Assembly: GCA_000827205.1 (NCBI GenBank)
Contig: KN832560.1
Span: 1,082,743-1,146,742, forward strand
From: Plicaturopsis crispa FD-325 SS-3
Lineage: Eukaryota > Basidiomycota > Agaricomycetes > Amylocorticiales > Amylocorticiaceae
Length of the DNA: 64,000 nucleotides
Direction of reading: 5' to 3'
Shown here: positions 42,300 to 52,835 of the stretch, piece by piece
Layout of the letters: each line of letters opens with the position of its first letter
How positions within the stretch are numbered: position 1 is the first letter of the stretch
Position numbers and translations under genes: made by a program
Notes under the pieces: generated by a model
The model's database searches: none
Seen by the model: the letters and a program-made list of their open reading frames with translations, nothing else
Told to the model about the DNA's origin: nothing

Positions 42300-43735
42300 T
42301 CAATCAAACCCCCGCACCGTACACCCCACGCCCAACGCCTTTGCGCGCTCCACGATGGCGTACGCGATGGCGACGTCCTGCGCGGCGAGGCCGACGGATT
42401 TGAAGAGGGTTATGCGGCCCGTGTGGGCTGGCGTTATGCGGCCTGTGGTGGCTGGCGTTATGCGGCCTGTGTGGGCTGGCGTTAGGCGGCCCGTGTTGGC
42501 GTTTACTTCTTCGCGTACAGGAGGGGTGGGGAAGGGGGTGGACCAGTCGGCGACGTAAGGCTGGGGTGGAGGGGCAGGGACATGAGGAGCAGAGGAAGGA
42601 GCAGGACGAGGGGGAGGGGAAGAGACGAGTTCGCCGAGTTCCACGACGTCCTCCGCACGCACCCCCGCGCTGATGAGCTCGCCCGCCTCGCGTGCGCATG
42701 CTGTGCGTGAGTCTACCGCGATGCGCCCTCGTGCGCGTGCCTTCCTACCCTCGTGCCCCTCCCCACCCTCGTGCCCCTCCCCACCCTCGTGCCCCTCCCC
42801 ACCCTCCTGCCCCTCCATACCATCCCCCTCTCCCTCGCCCCCCTCACCGCCAATCAACGCCCGCCTCACCAGCTCCGAGTCAACCTCGTGCATATCGGGC
42901 CTATAACTGCCCACCAGCACGACGTGCGCGCCGTCCCTCACCCACGCGGAGGGGACGAGCGGGGTGGTGGAGGGTGTGGCGAAAATGAGGAGGGGGGCGG
43001 TGTGGATTAGGTTTATCGATTGCGCGTCTTCCTCGCCTATACTCCCTTCTGCGTTATACGGCGGTGCCACCCGCGCTTCCACCCGCACTCGCTGAAACTT
43101 CTCGCACAGGTTCCGCGCGCGCGCCTCGAGCCGTGCCGTCCGCGCGCGCCCGAAGATAGTTACGCGCGTTATGGAGGGGAGGGCGCGCAGGAAGAGGGAG
43201 GCGTGTGCGGCGATTTGGAGGCCGGAGCCGAAGGCGACGAGGGAGGTGGGGTGGGGCGGGGCGAGGAGGGTTGTGGAGAGGAGCGAGCCTGCGCGATGTC
43301 ATTACTGTTAGTTACAACGATTAAGCATTAAGTGCCGGCGACGAACGGACCTGCTGCATTCCTTAGCGCCGTCAACGCGCGTGCATTCACCAGCGCACGC
43401 ACCGCGCCCGTTTGCGCGTCCAGGAGTAACGTCGACGCTGGCAATCCCTCGGCCGAGGCGGACCGGGGGACGGAGACGATCTTGACGGCTGCGAGGGGCG
43501 GGGTGCGGGGCATGTCGAGGCGGGCGGGCATGATGAGGGTGGCGTGGTGTGGGAGGGGGAGAGTGGTGCGGTGGGGGTTGAACGCGTCTGACTGGGAGGC
43601 GGCGGAGGAGTCGGGGGATTGGGAGGAGGAGAAAGACGAGAAGACGCGAGCCATGAGGGATGTTAGTTCTGAGGGGTCGTACAGGGCCGCGATGGCGTCG
43701 ACGTCGGCGCCGGTTAGCACCAGTAGGTCCGTCAT
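42300..43735 (-). CDS. Ornithine cyclodeaminase / mu-crystallin family protein
   Basis: Start at 43735 (MTDLLVLTGADVDAIAALYD), one intron near 43290-43350. The N-terminal part holds HHATLIMPARLDMPRTPPLA and VSVPRSASAEGLPASTLLLD, and the NAD-binding part GSLLSTTLLAPPHPTSLVAF, GSGLQIAAHASLFLRALPSI, TRVTIFGRARTARLEARARN, then ILFATPSTTP-like LLIFATPSTTPLVPSAWVRD and GAHVVLVGSYRPDMHEVDSE. The end, TLFKSVGLAAQDVAIAYAIV, is the usual C-terminal signature. The family ranges from ornithine cyclodeaminase to imine reductases and amino-acid dehydrogenases; substrate unknown. Two in-frame repeat inserts, (EGGEGH)n near residue 290 and (TGRITPA)n just before the LFKS signature, are encoded by minisatellites. 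Confidence 0.88.
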
Positions 43736-43865
43736 CGTCGACTTAAGCTAGAGTGAAGAAGGCAGAAGGAAGAGGGAGATCGGATAAGAAATTGTAGGAG
43801 GCGGAAGGCGACGGGCTCCGAGAATAACGGACGCAAACAACGCCACTGGCACGCAATTGCAAACG

Positions 43866-44092
43866 ACACGGACTCTGGCCGACGCGCAGGTTATAGAGAA
43901 ACTTGCGAGGCAAAAGCAGAGGCCGGTCACAAATGAGCAAGGAGAGAGGCTTGCCAGGGAGCTGGGTGCAGTGAAGTACGCAGAAGGGCTTGAAGAATGT
44001 GTTCGACGAGGTACGTCCTCTTGTGATTCCGACCTCTTATCCAGTGCTCACCCTGCGCCTTTTATCTGCCCTCGAGCCTCCCGTTGTCACAG
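43866..44092 (+). pseudogene. CDC42-type Rho GTPase gene fragment
   Basis: Translation gives VIEKLARQKQRPVTNEQGER, LARELGAVKY, then KGLKNVFDE in another frame after a short loss, then ALEPPVV after an intron-like stretch. This is the order of the last third of fungal CDC42. The segment holding VECSALT is missing, the left part (TRTLADAQ) is already diverged, and no GTPase P-loop is present in the window. It is therefore a decayed 3' fragment of a host gene, lying between the ornithine cyclodeaminase-like and reductase genes. The intron-like stretch with a GTACGT donor between KNVFDE and ALEPP suggests a genomic, not an mRNA-derived, copy. Confidence 0.7.
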
Positions 44093-44170
44093 CACCATCC
44101 AGCATTCGAAAACATTACGATGTCATAAAATACAGCAGTCTCTATACAGCACACACGTCCAAACGTTCCT

Positions 44171-46003
44171 CTAAGCAAAGTTATACACCAACTTCTCCCG
44201 CCCATACGCGCCCTCCTTCATAATCTCCAGACCTTCCACGACATCTACGTATCGCATCCGCATCAGTACACCATCCAACGCCCAATCAAACCCAGAACGT
44301 ACTATCGAGCCCTCCAGGCAGGCGCCTCAACTTTTGCGGCTTGATACTACTACCGAAGCGGGGGAACGTCGAGCTGACGTACGCGAGGGAACGCGTCCTG
44401 TCCTCTGGGAGCGCGTCGACGGGGACGACGCCCGCGAAGTTGATCTAGGGGTTTACGTGAGTATGCAGTCTTACGGTGAGTATGCATGCAGGTATGGATA
44501 AGGGAAGGGGAGAGGAGAGGAAGGGGAGGGAAGGGTGGACGCACGGGTTTACCCAGCAGGGAGTACACAATCGTGAACCTGTTCGAGCGCCAGACAGTTA
44601 GCGTCTGTGTATGTAGACTGAACAGAGCGGGCGCGTATACGCACTCGACATTAACGTCTGCCCTCCGGTTCCGAATCTCCTCCGAGACAGGGAGCGTCGT
44701 GATAACCGTCCCGCCAGAAGGGCCGATCGAATCCTACATAGGCGCAACCGCGTTAGTTTGTGTCAAGTTACATCCATGCTGGCGACTTACGATACACGCC
44801 TCAGTACTCCCCCCCTCACACACCGCGTCCAGCGCATACGTCACCTCTCCCTCCCCCTTACTGCTGGCGCGGATGGCGCTCGCGACGTGCGGGTCACGGT
44901 AGTCGAACAACTCTACGGCGCCGACGGCTGCGACCTCAGCGTGTGCGGCGCCGAGGGTCTTGAGCGCGGGGTACGCGGAGGGGGAGGCGGTGGCGAGGAC
45001 GCGCGCGTGCGAGAGGCGCGCGAGTTGGATGGCGTGGTGGCCTCTGTGTGTATGCCGAGGTCAGCGGGTTTATGTAGGCTGGTTAGTGGAGAGAGGGAAG
45101 GAGGGGGAGGAAAGCGGCGTACACGGCGGTGGAGCCGCCCCAGATGAGGACTGTGGGCGCGGGCTGGATGCTGTCTAGAGTTGGGGAGGGGAGAGGGAGG
45201 GGCACGCGCGGGCGGACTGTGTTTTCATCTCACATCAGTCTCTAGAGGGAGGAAATCAGATGAAGTAGGAGGAAGACGTACTATAGAGTGCTTGCACGGC
45301 TGTGAGATGCGGGATCTACATATAGTGCCAGGAGACTATGAGAATCAGTTCACGCGTCTCGAAACAAGGTAAACGTACGGGGAACGACGCAGCCTCCTCG
45401 TACGACATGCCCTCCGGCACCTTGAACGTGACAGCGGCATCCAGACGCACGTATCCCGCGAACGACCCGTTGTTTGGCTGGCTCGTCCCGTATCTATGTA
45501 GCAACAAGATGTCAGCAACTCACAATCAAAACACACGCACGAACGCGCCACAATCAAAACACGCAGAGGAAGGGGGACTCACGCGAATCCCGCTACGCGG
45601 TCTCCGACCTTGACGTGCGCCACTTGCGGGCCGACTCCGCGGAGTCGCAGCCGACGACGAAGCCGGGGGCACCCCACTCGCCCAGGGCGTGCTGCATACA
45701 CCATACACGTACCCCCATCATCAATAACGTCCTACCGCTGCCTTCAGTCCGCAAAAACGCGAAAACGCACCTTCCAGTCAGTGGGGTTCAGGCCCACCGC
45801 GCGGACGCGTATCTGTCAGTAAGTAAGTATTCATCAGTAAGTAGGTAGGTAGGGGGGAAAGGGACACGGAGGAGGGGAGGGGAGGGAGAGGGACGCACGA
45901 TGAGTTCCTCTGGCCCGACGTCGGGGGAGAAGGGGATATGCTGGATGCCGGCGGTGCGGCCCTCCTGCGAGACGAGCGCTTTGATGGTGGTGGGGATCGA
46001 CAT
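44171..46003 (-). CDS. Medium-chain reductase, trans-enoyl reductase-like (MDR superfamily), first of a divergent pair
   Basis: Start at 46003 (MSIPTTIKALVSQEGRTAGI). Exons carry IRVRAVGLNPTDWK, HALGEWGAPGFVVGCD, YGTSQPNNGSFAGYVRLDAA, VTFKVPEGMSYEEAASFPV, VLIWGGSTAVG-type nucleotide-binding turn, ARLSHARVLATASPSAYPAL, KTLGAAHAEVAAVGAVELFD, RDPHVASAIRASS, YALDAVCEGGSTEACIDSIG, FTIVYSLLGKP and a C-terminus EIMKEGAYGREKLVYNFA, stop at 44171. The lack of the two structural zinc Cys and the NPTDWK motif place it with fungal zinc-binding-like oxidoreductases and polyketide trans-enoyl reductases (LovC type). It would use NADPH. Eight or more introns. A 1 kb promoter region separates it from a second reductase. 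Confidence 0.85.
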
Positions 46004-47052
46004 TGCGTTATGTTTCAGGGTTGTGTTTGTGTGTACGGTTTAGCTAGTATTGGAGATGTGGGAGATGAGATGTGGGAGATGAGATGTTATTTGTTGGATT
46101 GGATCGAACGGAGTGCAGTGGTTATATACCGACGAGAGCAGCATCTCCTCGTCCACGCTGGACAGTGGGCTTCAGCTTTCATGGCGCTTCGAGGAGTGGG
46201 TGAACGTTGAGCTCTACGGCGCGTTGGTAAGAGTGGACGGCAGCTTAGCAAGTGGTGTGGTACAGTAAGAAAGTGGGAAGAAGCACGTACTTGCTCAGTG
46301 CTGCATGCCGAGTCGAGAAATCAATGCTGCGATGGTGACGTCCATTGCCGCTTTTGTGTTGAGGTCTAAAGCTTTGAACGTCGAGACTTCAAGTACATCG
46401 TTAGATCTAAAGAGACGAGAACGTGAAGCTCGAGGCTTTCGTGTGCGATGCCTGCAACTCGGTATAGCTTCACAACGGTTGGAAGGGACAACTTGAAAGA
46501 GTCCACCAGTGCCGACGCGGGACAAACTACTACCGCTCGCCGGTGAGCGTCAGGTCAGATCGACTCCATGATCAGGTCAAGACAAGCTTACTTATTCTCC
46601 TGCTCTGCTCAGCGCTCAGCGACGAATCTTACGATTCTCAGTCTTCGAAACACACCTCGACGTGTCCATGCTATGAGGTATGCTGATTTGCTATGTCATC
46701 CTCTCTGTACCTCACCTGCAGGAAGCAATGGCGCGTGGAATGACTCGCCGAATGCTCCTGGTGGAGAGTAGAACGCTCGACAGATTTCGTCCATGGGAAT
46801 AAAAACGGTTGCAGCGTACGACAGGCGGCGTTAGAGTGTGAGTAGTCCGCGACAGAGACGTCGCTGTCATCTGTGAGGGAAGAAATATTGGACTGGAGTC
46901 AAAAGATCTCCAAGGGATCCCGCCGCAATGACGCGGACGAACGGCTTGAGCGCTTACTGACTGACTGCTTCAGGCACCTGGCACTTGCCTGGCACATCCT
47001 GGACATAGAGCACAGGCGCGTATAGCAGGAAACTAGGTTTTGCACCACTACA
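46004..47052. other. Shared upstream region of two divergent reductases
   Basis: No recognised gene. A 76-codon minus-strand frame (46295-46525, ending AAMDVTIAALISRLGMQH) and an overlapping plus-strand frame are open, but neither matches a family I know. The block may hold the promoters of both reductases. Confidence 0.45.
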
Positions 47053-48430
47053 ATGTCTGATATTCCCACCACCACCCAGAAAGCATGGCTCGTCGTCCGC
47101 CGGGGAAAGCCTGCCCAGGCCGTCGAGCTCAACACCGATGTAGACGTACCATCCAAGCTCGATCCAGGCGAGGTCCTCGTCAAAGTACAGGCAGCCGCAC
47201 TGAATCCAGTGTCAGTCCTCGTTACCTTTCCCCCGAACGCCTTCTTCATGTATGTAATCCTCCTTGCAGCGGGTACAACATGATGGCGCTACGGCCCAAC
47301 TTCCTCGCCAACCGCCCGCACGTCGCCGAGCATGATCTCGCCGGCGTCGTCGTCGACGCGAACGGCACGCACTTCGAAAATGGCAACCCCGTCTTCGGGT
47401 TCATCCCCACAAGTGCGCTTCCCCACCGTCTCCGCTCCCCCACCCCATACCTCGCCCTTACTTTGACCTGCAACAGAGTTACAACAACAAACGCGCCAAG
47501 GCGCCCTACAACAATATGCGCGCCTCCCCGCCTCGCACCTCGCCGCGCGTCCACCCAACGTGCCTCCCGCCGCGGCCGCCGGCCTCGCGCTCGCCGGCCA
47601 GACCGCGTGGCGCGCGCTTTTCGTTGTGGGCGGCCTGCGGGACGGCCAGCGCGTGTTCGTGAACGGTGGCAGCTCGAGCGTCGGTGCGTGCGCGGTGCAG
47701 CTCGCGAAAGCGCACGGGTGCCACGTCGCTGCGAGCGCGTCGGCGGAGAGCGCGGCACTCGTGAAAGCGCTCGGCGCCGATGACGTGCGTCCATGCATCC
47801 TCGTTCCTCCGCTTGAACGCACCGTACTCACACGCCCGCCCACGCAGGTCCTCGACTACACGTCCGGGGCCCTTCACTTGGCTCTCGTAGCGGCGGCGCG
47901 GGATGAGAAGAAGTACGACGTATTATTCGACGCGGTGGGCTCGAGCTCGCCCGCGCTGTACACTCACAGCCCCGCGTACCTCGCGCCGCGCGGGGTGTAC
48001 GTGTCCACGGGCCCGCAGGCGTCGCTCTCCCTCGACACGCTGCGCACGATCGTGAGCGTGTTCCTGCGGCCGGCGTGGTTGGGCGGGACGAGGCGGGCGT
48101 GGAGGTGCGCTCGTCTTCCCGCTCCGGCGCTCGGTCCTAGTTAATCATCGTTCGGGTAACAGGCTCGTGGGCATGCTGGAGAACGACCCGGAGGCGCTGG
48201 AGGCGCTGCGCGCGCTTGCTGCGGACGGTGCGGTTTAAGTTCTGTTGATTATGTATATCATGTATATCGCCGTGTCCCCGCTGACGTAGGGAATGTTTGG
48301 TGTAGGCCGGCTGAAGCCCGTGGTGGACTCGGTTTACGCGTTCGAGGACGTGCAGGCGGCGTATGCGCGGATCATGACGCGGCGTGCGAAGGGGAAGGTC
48401 GTCGTGCGGGTCGTTGCAGAGGCTGAGTGA
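47053..48430 (+). CDS. Medium-chain reductase, quinone oxidoreductase-like (MDR superfamily), second of a divergent pair
   Basis: Start at 47053 (MSDIPTTTQKAWLVVRRGKP). Exons read LDPGEVLVKVQAAALNPV, GYNMMALRPNFLANRPHVAE with HDLAGVVVDANG, then GALQQYARLPASHLAARPPN with AAAAGLALAGQTAWRALFVV, then the nucleotide-binding turn VFVNGGSSSVGACAVQLAKA, VLDYTSGALHLALVAAARDE, KKYDVLFDAVGSSSPALYTH, APRGVYVSTGPQASLSLDTL, and the C-terminal VVDSVYAFEDVQAAYARIMT, RRAKGKVVVRV, stop at 48428. This is a typical zinc-free reductase; close types are RTN4IP1/AST-like and quinone oxidoreductases. Only about 30 percent of it looks alike to the neighbouring divergent reductase, so the two are not a fresh duplicate. 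Confidence 0.88.
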
Positions 48431-48789
48431 GTTGTGAGTTGCGGTGGTTTGCGGTCTGCGTGTCCCTACTTGCCTTTCGCCTTGTCCTTCGTACTCGTGC
48501 GAGGACAATCCCTACTTCGACAGCGATCCTGGCCGGGGAGGAAATGTCCAGACGCCAGCCAGATCTAGAGCACTGCAAGGCCTGGAGGGGCCAAATACAT
48601 AGTACATAACATGTAACTATCGAGCGGCAAACTTGTACATTTTAGGAGCACCGACGCGTCTGAAAGTTACAGCCTGCCCTTGTCCCTCCATAAATACACA
48701 CCCCGTCCGATGGGCTCGCCCCCGTCCAGTGCACCCGTCAGGCACGCCCCGCCGGACGCACTCAAAAGCACGACGCAAACGCTCACAGA
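48431..48789. other. Intergenic between convergent genes
   Basis: The 3' regions of the reductase (+) and HAT1 (-) meet here. I see nothing else in it. Confidence 0.5.
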
Positions 48790-51332
48790 TCACAGAAACG
48801 CCTTCACCATACCGAGTATGCGCAGGTAGTCCGCGCGCACGCTCTGGAACGTCTCCTCGAGCTTCTCCACGCGCTCCGCCTTGTCAAGCTGCACGAGGAC
48901 CTCCTGTTTGCGGTATGTTAGCGCGTGGATAGGTATGGGGGAATGGCATTGGAGGAGGGATGAGATGGAAGGAGAGATGGGACGGAGAGGGGATGGGACG
49001 GGACGGAGGTGGGACCACAAAAATATGCGATGCGACGGGTGGAAACGACGTCTCGATGCGAGGAAACGACCACTTGACGCGAGCGCGATAGAACGACCCC
49101 ACAACAAAACAGACACAGACAGACCACGCACATAATTAAACCTATACAGCCGCTCCTTCACCTGCAGGCGGTACGCGCGCTCGTCCGCGGCGTCGAGGTG
49201 CAGCAGCAGCAGCATCTCCGCGAGGCGCTGGAATTGACGCTGTGGGCGGAGAGGGCATCAGCACGGCGATGTTCCAGAGCCGGAACTTAGCACCAGAGCA
49301 CTCACGCTAGCGATCTTAAACTCCACCCGCCACTTTTCCAACCACCCCTTCTCCGCCGGCGGGCCCATCTTCCCTCTGCCCTTCCCCCTCGCCTTACTTT
49401 TCCCCTTCTGCACTTTCCCCCCTCCTCCGCCTGTATTCGCACCCGTCCCAAATGCTTCTTCGATGAAGACAGAGTGAGAGAGCAACATACGCAAATCGCA
49501 CGCATCGCGCAGGTCCTCGAACGCCTCCGCGGGGTCCTCGACGGTGAGCTCGGCGACGTCCGGGCGGGAGCGGACGTGTGTGTAGAGGGCGGTGTAGAGT
49601 GCGGCTGCGGGGAGGGGGAGGGGTGAAGTGTATGGTTCGAGATTGACGGCGTGGAAGTCGGGTGGTACGGGGATTGGGGACGGGGAATTGGGGGCGGGCG
49701 CAGGGAGGGCAGAGGGGAAGCAAAACGTCAGCGCGTGCGGGGAGTTTGTGAGGAAGGAGGGGAAGGACGCACATCCGTGCCCCTGCCGCTGGTACGGCGG
49801 GAGGATCACAAATTGGCTACGCACACCGCGAGATCAGCTACGCGGACGGCAATTGCGCGAGGTGGAGGAACGGAGCACCCCACACACGATGCACAGGGCA
49901 CAAGGACGCGAGCAAATTGATGAACGGAAGCACGCACCTCAGCCGCATGCGGATGCGCTCCGGGAAGCAGTAAAAGTTGTACAGCGAGGAGTAGCCCGCG
50001 AAGTGGTACGTGTATGCGTCGGTGGAGGGGCGCTTTCGTTTCTCGTACCTGTAGGGGCGTATTGCGGGTTAGATGCGAGTGAGAGTCGGATGTGAGGGTA
50101 AAAGTCAAAGGAGAGCGCGGAAGTCAAATGCGAGCGCACAAGGCAGACGCGAGGCGTAAAAGTGGACACAAGCGCGAAAGCCAAACGTGAGTGCACAAGT
50201 CAGATGCGATTCAGACGCGTAAAAGTCAGACACAGACATCAAGAAAGAAAGGTCTGGCGACGCAACCTGCAATAACCTCGCGACGCGCACCGCGCAGACC
50301 ACGCGCACGACAAAAAACCCCGCCACCACCGCCTTCCAGCCGTCCCCCCAAAACAAGAACACTCACAGCACAACAAACTCCCACCGATCCTCGTCCTCCG
50401 CGATATACGAGCCCGCCTCGATGTACAGCAGGACGAAGAGCTGCATGCGGCGGTGGTACTCCCTGAAGCCCGGGGTCGCCCATGTCGTCTGTTGGTGTGG
50501 ACAGTGTTTTGGGTGGTGCGTAGGTTATCATACGGTCGTGGTCAGTGGGTGCAGTAGATATGGTGGTCGGTGGGAGTGGATACGGTGGTCAAGGTTAAAT
50601 TTGGGGGTCGAGGTCAAAGTCAGAAAAAAAACACAACACGAGAAAGGCATAGACACGCACATGGTACACCTCAAACTCCACACCTCCCTTCACATACGAA
50701 TGTATACGTTCCCCCAGAGGCTTGAACGCGTCCGCGTCCGCCTCTACGCGCGCGCGGAACGCTGCTTCGTCCGTGTAGTAATCTGTGCCACGCCAAAAGA
50801 TAATTTCATGCATGAATATATATGGATGGATGAACGCAGAGAAGCGGCACGCACCGGGCGGAATGACCTTGGCGAGCGCGCCCTCTACATCGTCGACCGT
50901 CTTCGACGCCGGTAACTTGGCTGTGTGCGTAACGGCGAGGTACTGCGCGAGGGAGCCTGACGCGAAGCGGAGCTGTACAGTACGCGCGCGCCTCAGTCAT
51001 CCGCACAAAGTACAAAGGGCGAAAGAAGGAGAAAGGGACGGACGTCGATGCGGAGGCCGTCGTAGCCGTATATCGTCTCCTCCTCGCCATATATCTGCGT
51101 AGTTGTATTTGTAAGCAGGGAACGGTGAGCGGTGGATGGACGGGACGGGGCGCACGGGGTAGGTGAATGTGGGATGGAAGGGCGGTGGTTGGTCGTCGTC
51201 GGATGCGCGGACTGGAATAGCAAGTAAGCGTTACAAGGTTAGATAGGGTTAGGGTTAGACTGGGAGGAGGGGGCTGTGCTGACCAAGGGATATGTGGAGA
51301 GCGGTGTTTGCGTTTGTCGTCCAGTCCGTCAT
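48790..51332 (-). CDS. HAT1: Histone acetyltransferase type B catalytic subunit
   Basis: Start at 51332 gives MTDWTTNANTALHISL, followed after a short intron by VRASDDDQPPPFHPTFTYP and then IYGEEETIYGYDGLRID, the classic HAT1 N-terminus. Further exons: LRFASGSLAQYLAVTHTAKL, YTDEAAFRARVEADADAFKP, GGVEFEVYH, TTWATPGFREYHRRMQLFVL, LLYIEAGSYIAEDEDRWEFV, YTYHFAGYSSLYNFYCFPER, RMRLSQFVILPPYQRQGHG (acetyl-CoA-binding QxxGxG) and ELTVEDPAEAFEDLRDACDL (the catalytic EDP region), then RQFQRLAEMLLLLHLDAADE and a helical end, stop at 48790. HAT1 acetylates newly made histone H4 at Lys5 and Lys12. About ten introns; one carries two telomere-like TTAGGG units by chance. Confidence 0.93.
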
Positions 51333-51866
51333 CGTGATTCGTCGCGGTCGGGTGCCAAGTCTTTGAGACCGGCGCGTCTGTTGAGGGCGTTGTTTGTGGG
51401 TGTTGATCTCGGGGGCTGTCGTCTTCCGGCGACGTCACGGTCCTCTTTGCGCCACACCTTTTGTCTCTCTGACCGCATCTCTGCTCAACCTCCGCTGCTC
51501 TTCAAGCGTCAAGTTCCAAGCTCCACCAGCGTCTCGAAACGCGCCATTCTGCTCACGAAAAATGCGCGCTCTTGAATAAGACCGGATCAGTAGTATGCCC
51601 GCAACGAGTCGCGTCACATCATACATGGCAATTAAGTAGGTTTCTCGTCGTAGCAATGCTGTTAGTTACTCTTCACGTTGCTGCTGCGTTCAGATGTCAG
51701 AACAAAAGCGACTAAATAGTACGGTTGGACTAATGTATCGCCCTTTTCACCTTTCGGTGAGTGCGTATAGAACTTTGGTCGCATTGCAAAAACTCGGTGG
51801 CTCAAACAAAATGCAGAACTTGATGGCAATCCCCATCTTGGACCCCCAGAAAATGTCTCCTTCGGG

Positions 51867-51939
51867 GTGACATACGAAAAAATTGGAACGATACGGAGAA
51901 GTATATATCTCTACGATTGTGAATTTTTTGGTATGTCAT
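51867..51939. repeat. Inverted repeat with 18-base arms
   Basis: GTGACATACGAAAAAATT (51867-51884) faces AATTTTTTGGTATGTCAT (51922-51939), 16 of 18 positions pairing, with a 37-base loop containing TATATATC. Outside the arms the pairing resumes weakly (TCCTTC against GAAGGA). It may be a very small foldback element or a transcribed hairpin. Confidence 0.75.
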
Positions 51940-52430
51940 CCTTCCCTTGAAGGATTACGCCGGATTCGCCGCGAGCGCATGTTTTTGCCGTCACACCCGG
52001 AGCATAAATTGCCCAAGGATTGATATTGTCGGGAGGTGTAATCGTGTGCCCTCTGCTGCCTCCGCTATTTGACCTCCGGAGGCGGGCTCATTATGTCGCG
52101 ACTACTACTTACTATTTCGGGACTTACCCCTCAGCTACCGCTCCCCGCCGCTGCTGCCTCGATAATTTATTTCGTCCACGGATTCGGTGGATGAAACTCA
52201 AACAGTGGATGTGCATGGCCCCTGCACAAGGATGACACGCTTTCCCGGAGTGGTATCTCCACGGAGATCATTATTTATTTTTCCTCCTGCGGCGTTTGTC
52301 CTTGTCCTTATGCAGCTCCAATGTCTTTGTGATCTTGCTCTCAAATGTCTTTGTAATCTTGCTCATTTCCAAATGTACTTACTGCTTAAACCGGATTCTG
52401 GAATGGTGAGCTGCTTCATGACAGTGCGTG

Positions 52431-52432
<2 letters not shown>

Positions 52433-52459
<27 letters not shown>
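52433..52459. repeat. TA dinucleotide microsatellite
   Basis: About 13 TA units in a row in AT-rich intergenic DNA. Confidence 0.95.
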
Positions 52460-52461
<2 letters not shown>

Positions 52462-52835
52462 CGTGGAGGGTTTGAGGATCATGCTTTGCTCTAACGGTGG
52501 TCTACATGAGTCGTCCATAAATTGCGCGACAGTACTTGCTGAATTTCGAAACGCGTCATCGCGTGATCAAATCGCGTTGAACGCGCTCAGAGTCCTGTAC
52601 ACTGCAGTACTAGTGTACATCGACTGTCAATGTCATACTCTCATTAGGTCAGCAAGGGAGCCTGACTCCCAAATTCCAATAATATCCAAGCCTAGTGCAT
52701 AAAACCTATATCTAGCAATCCAACCACATCCCCACCATCCCCTCCACACCACAATCCAATCCAACCTCCACAATCCAATCCAATCCACCCCCAGCCCAAC
52801 CACAATCCACCCCAAACCCCCAAGTCACAGGCGTA

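Larger units (their letters stand above)
51333..52835. other. Intergenic with no recognised gene
   Basis: Upstream of HAT1 and downstream of the RING gene. It holds an inverted repeat (51867-51939) and a TA microsatellite (52433-52459). Frames at 51276-51575 and 52187-52702 are open but have no motif I know. The part 52690-52835 is C-rich on the plus strand (CCAATCCAACC-type repeats) and is the 3' flank of the RING gene. Confidence 0.45.

Noticed and set aside
46295-46525. 76-codon minus-strand frame between the two reductases
   Set aside because: No motif, an overlapping plus-strand frame, and no splice partners visible.
51230-51265. TTAGGG-like repeats in HAT1 intron 1 and similar short motifs near 38850 and 55650
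   Set aside because: Only two adjacent units; too short for an interstitial telomere and surrounded by ordinary gene sequence.
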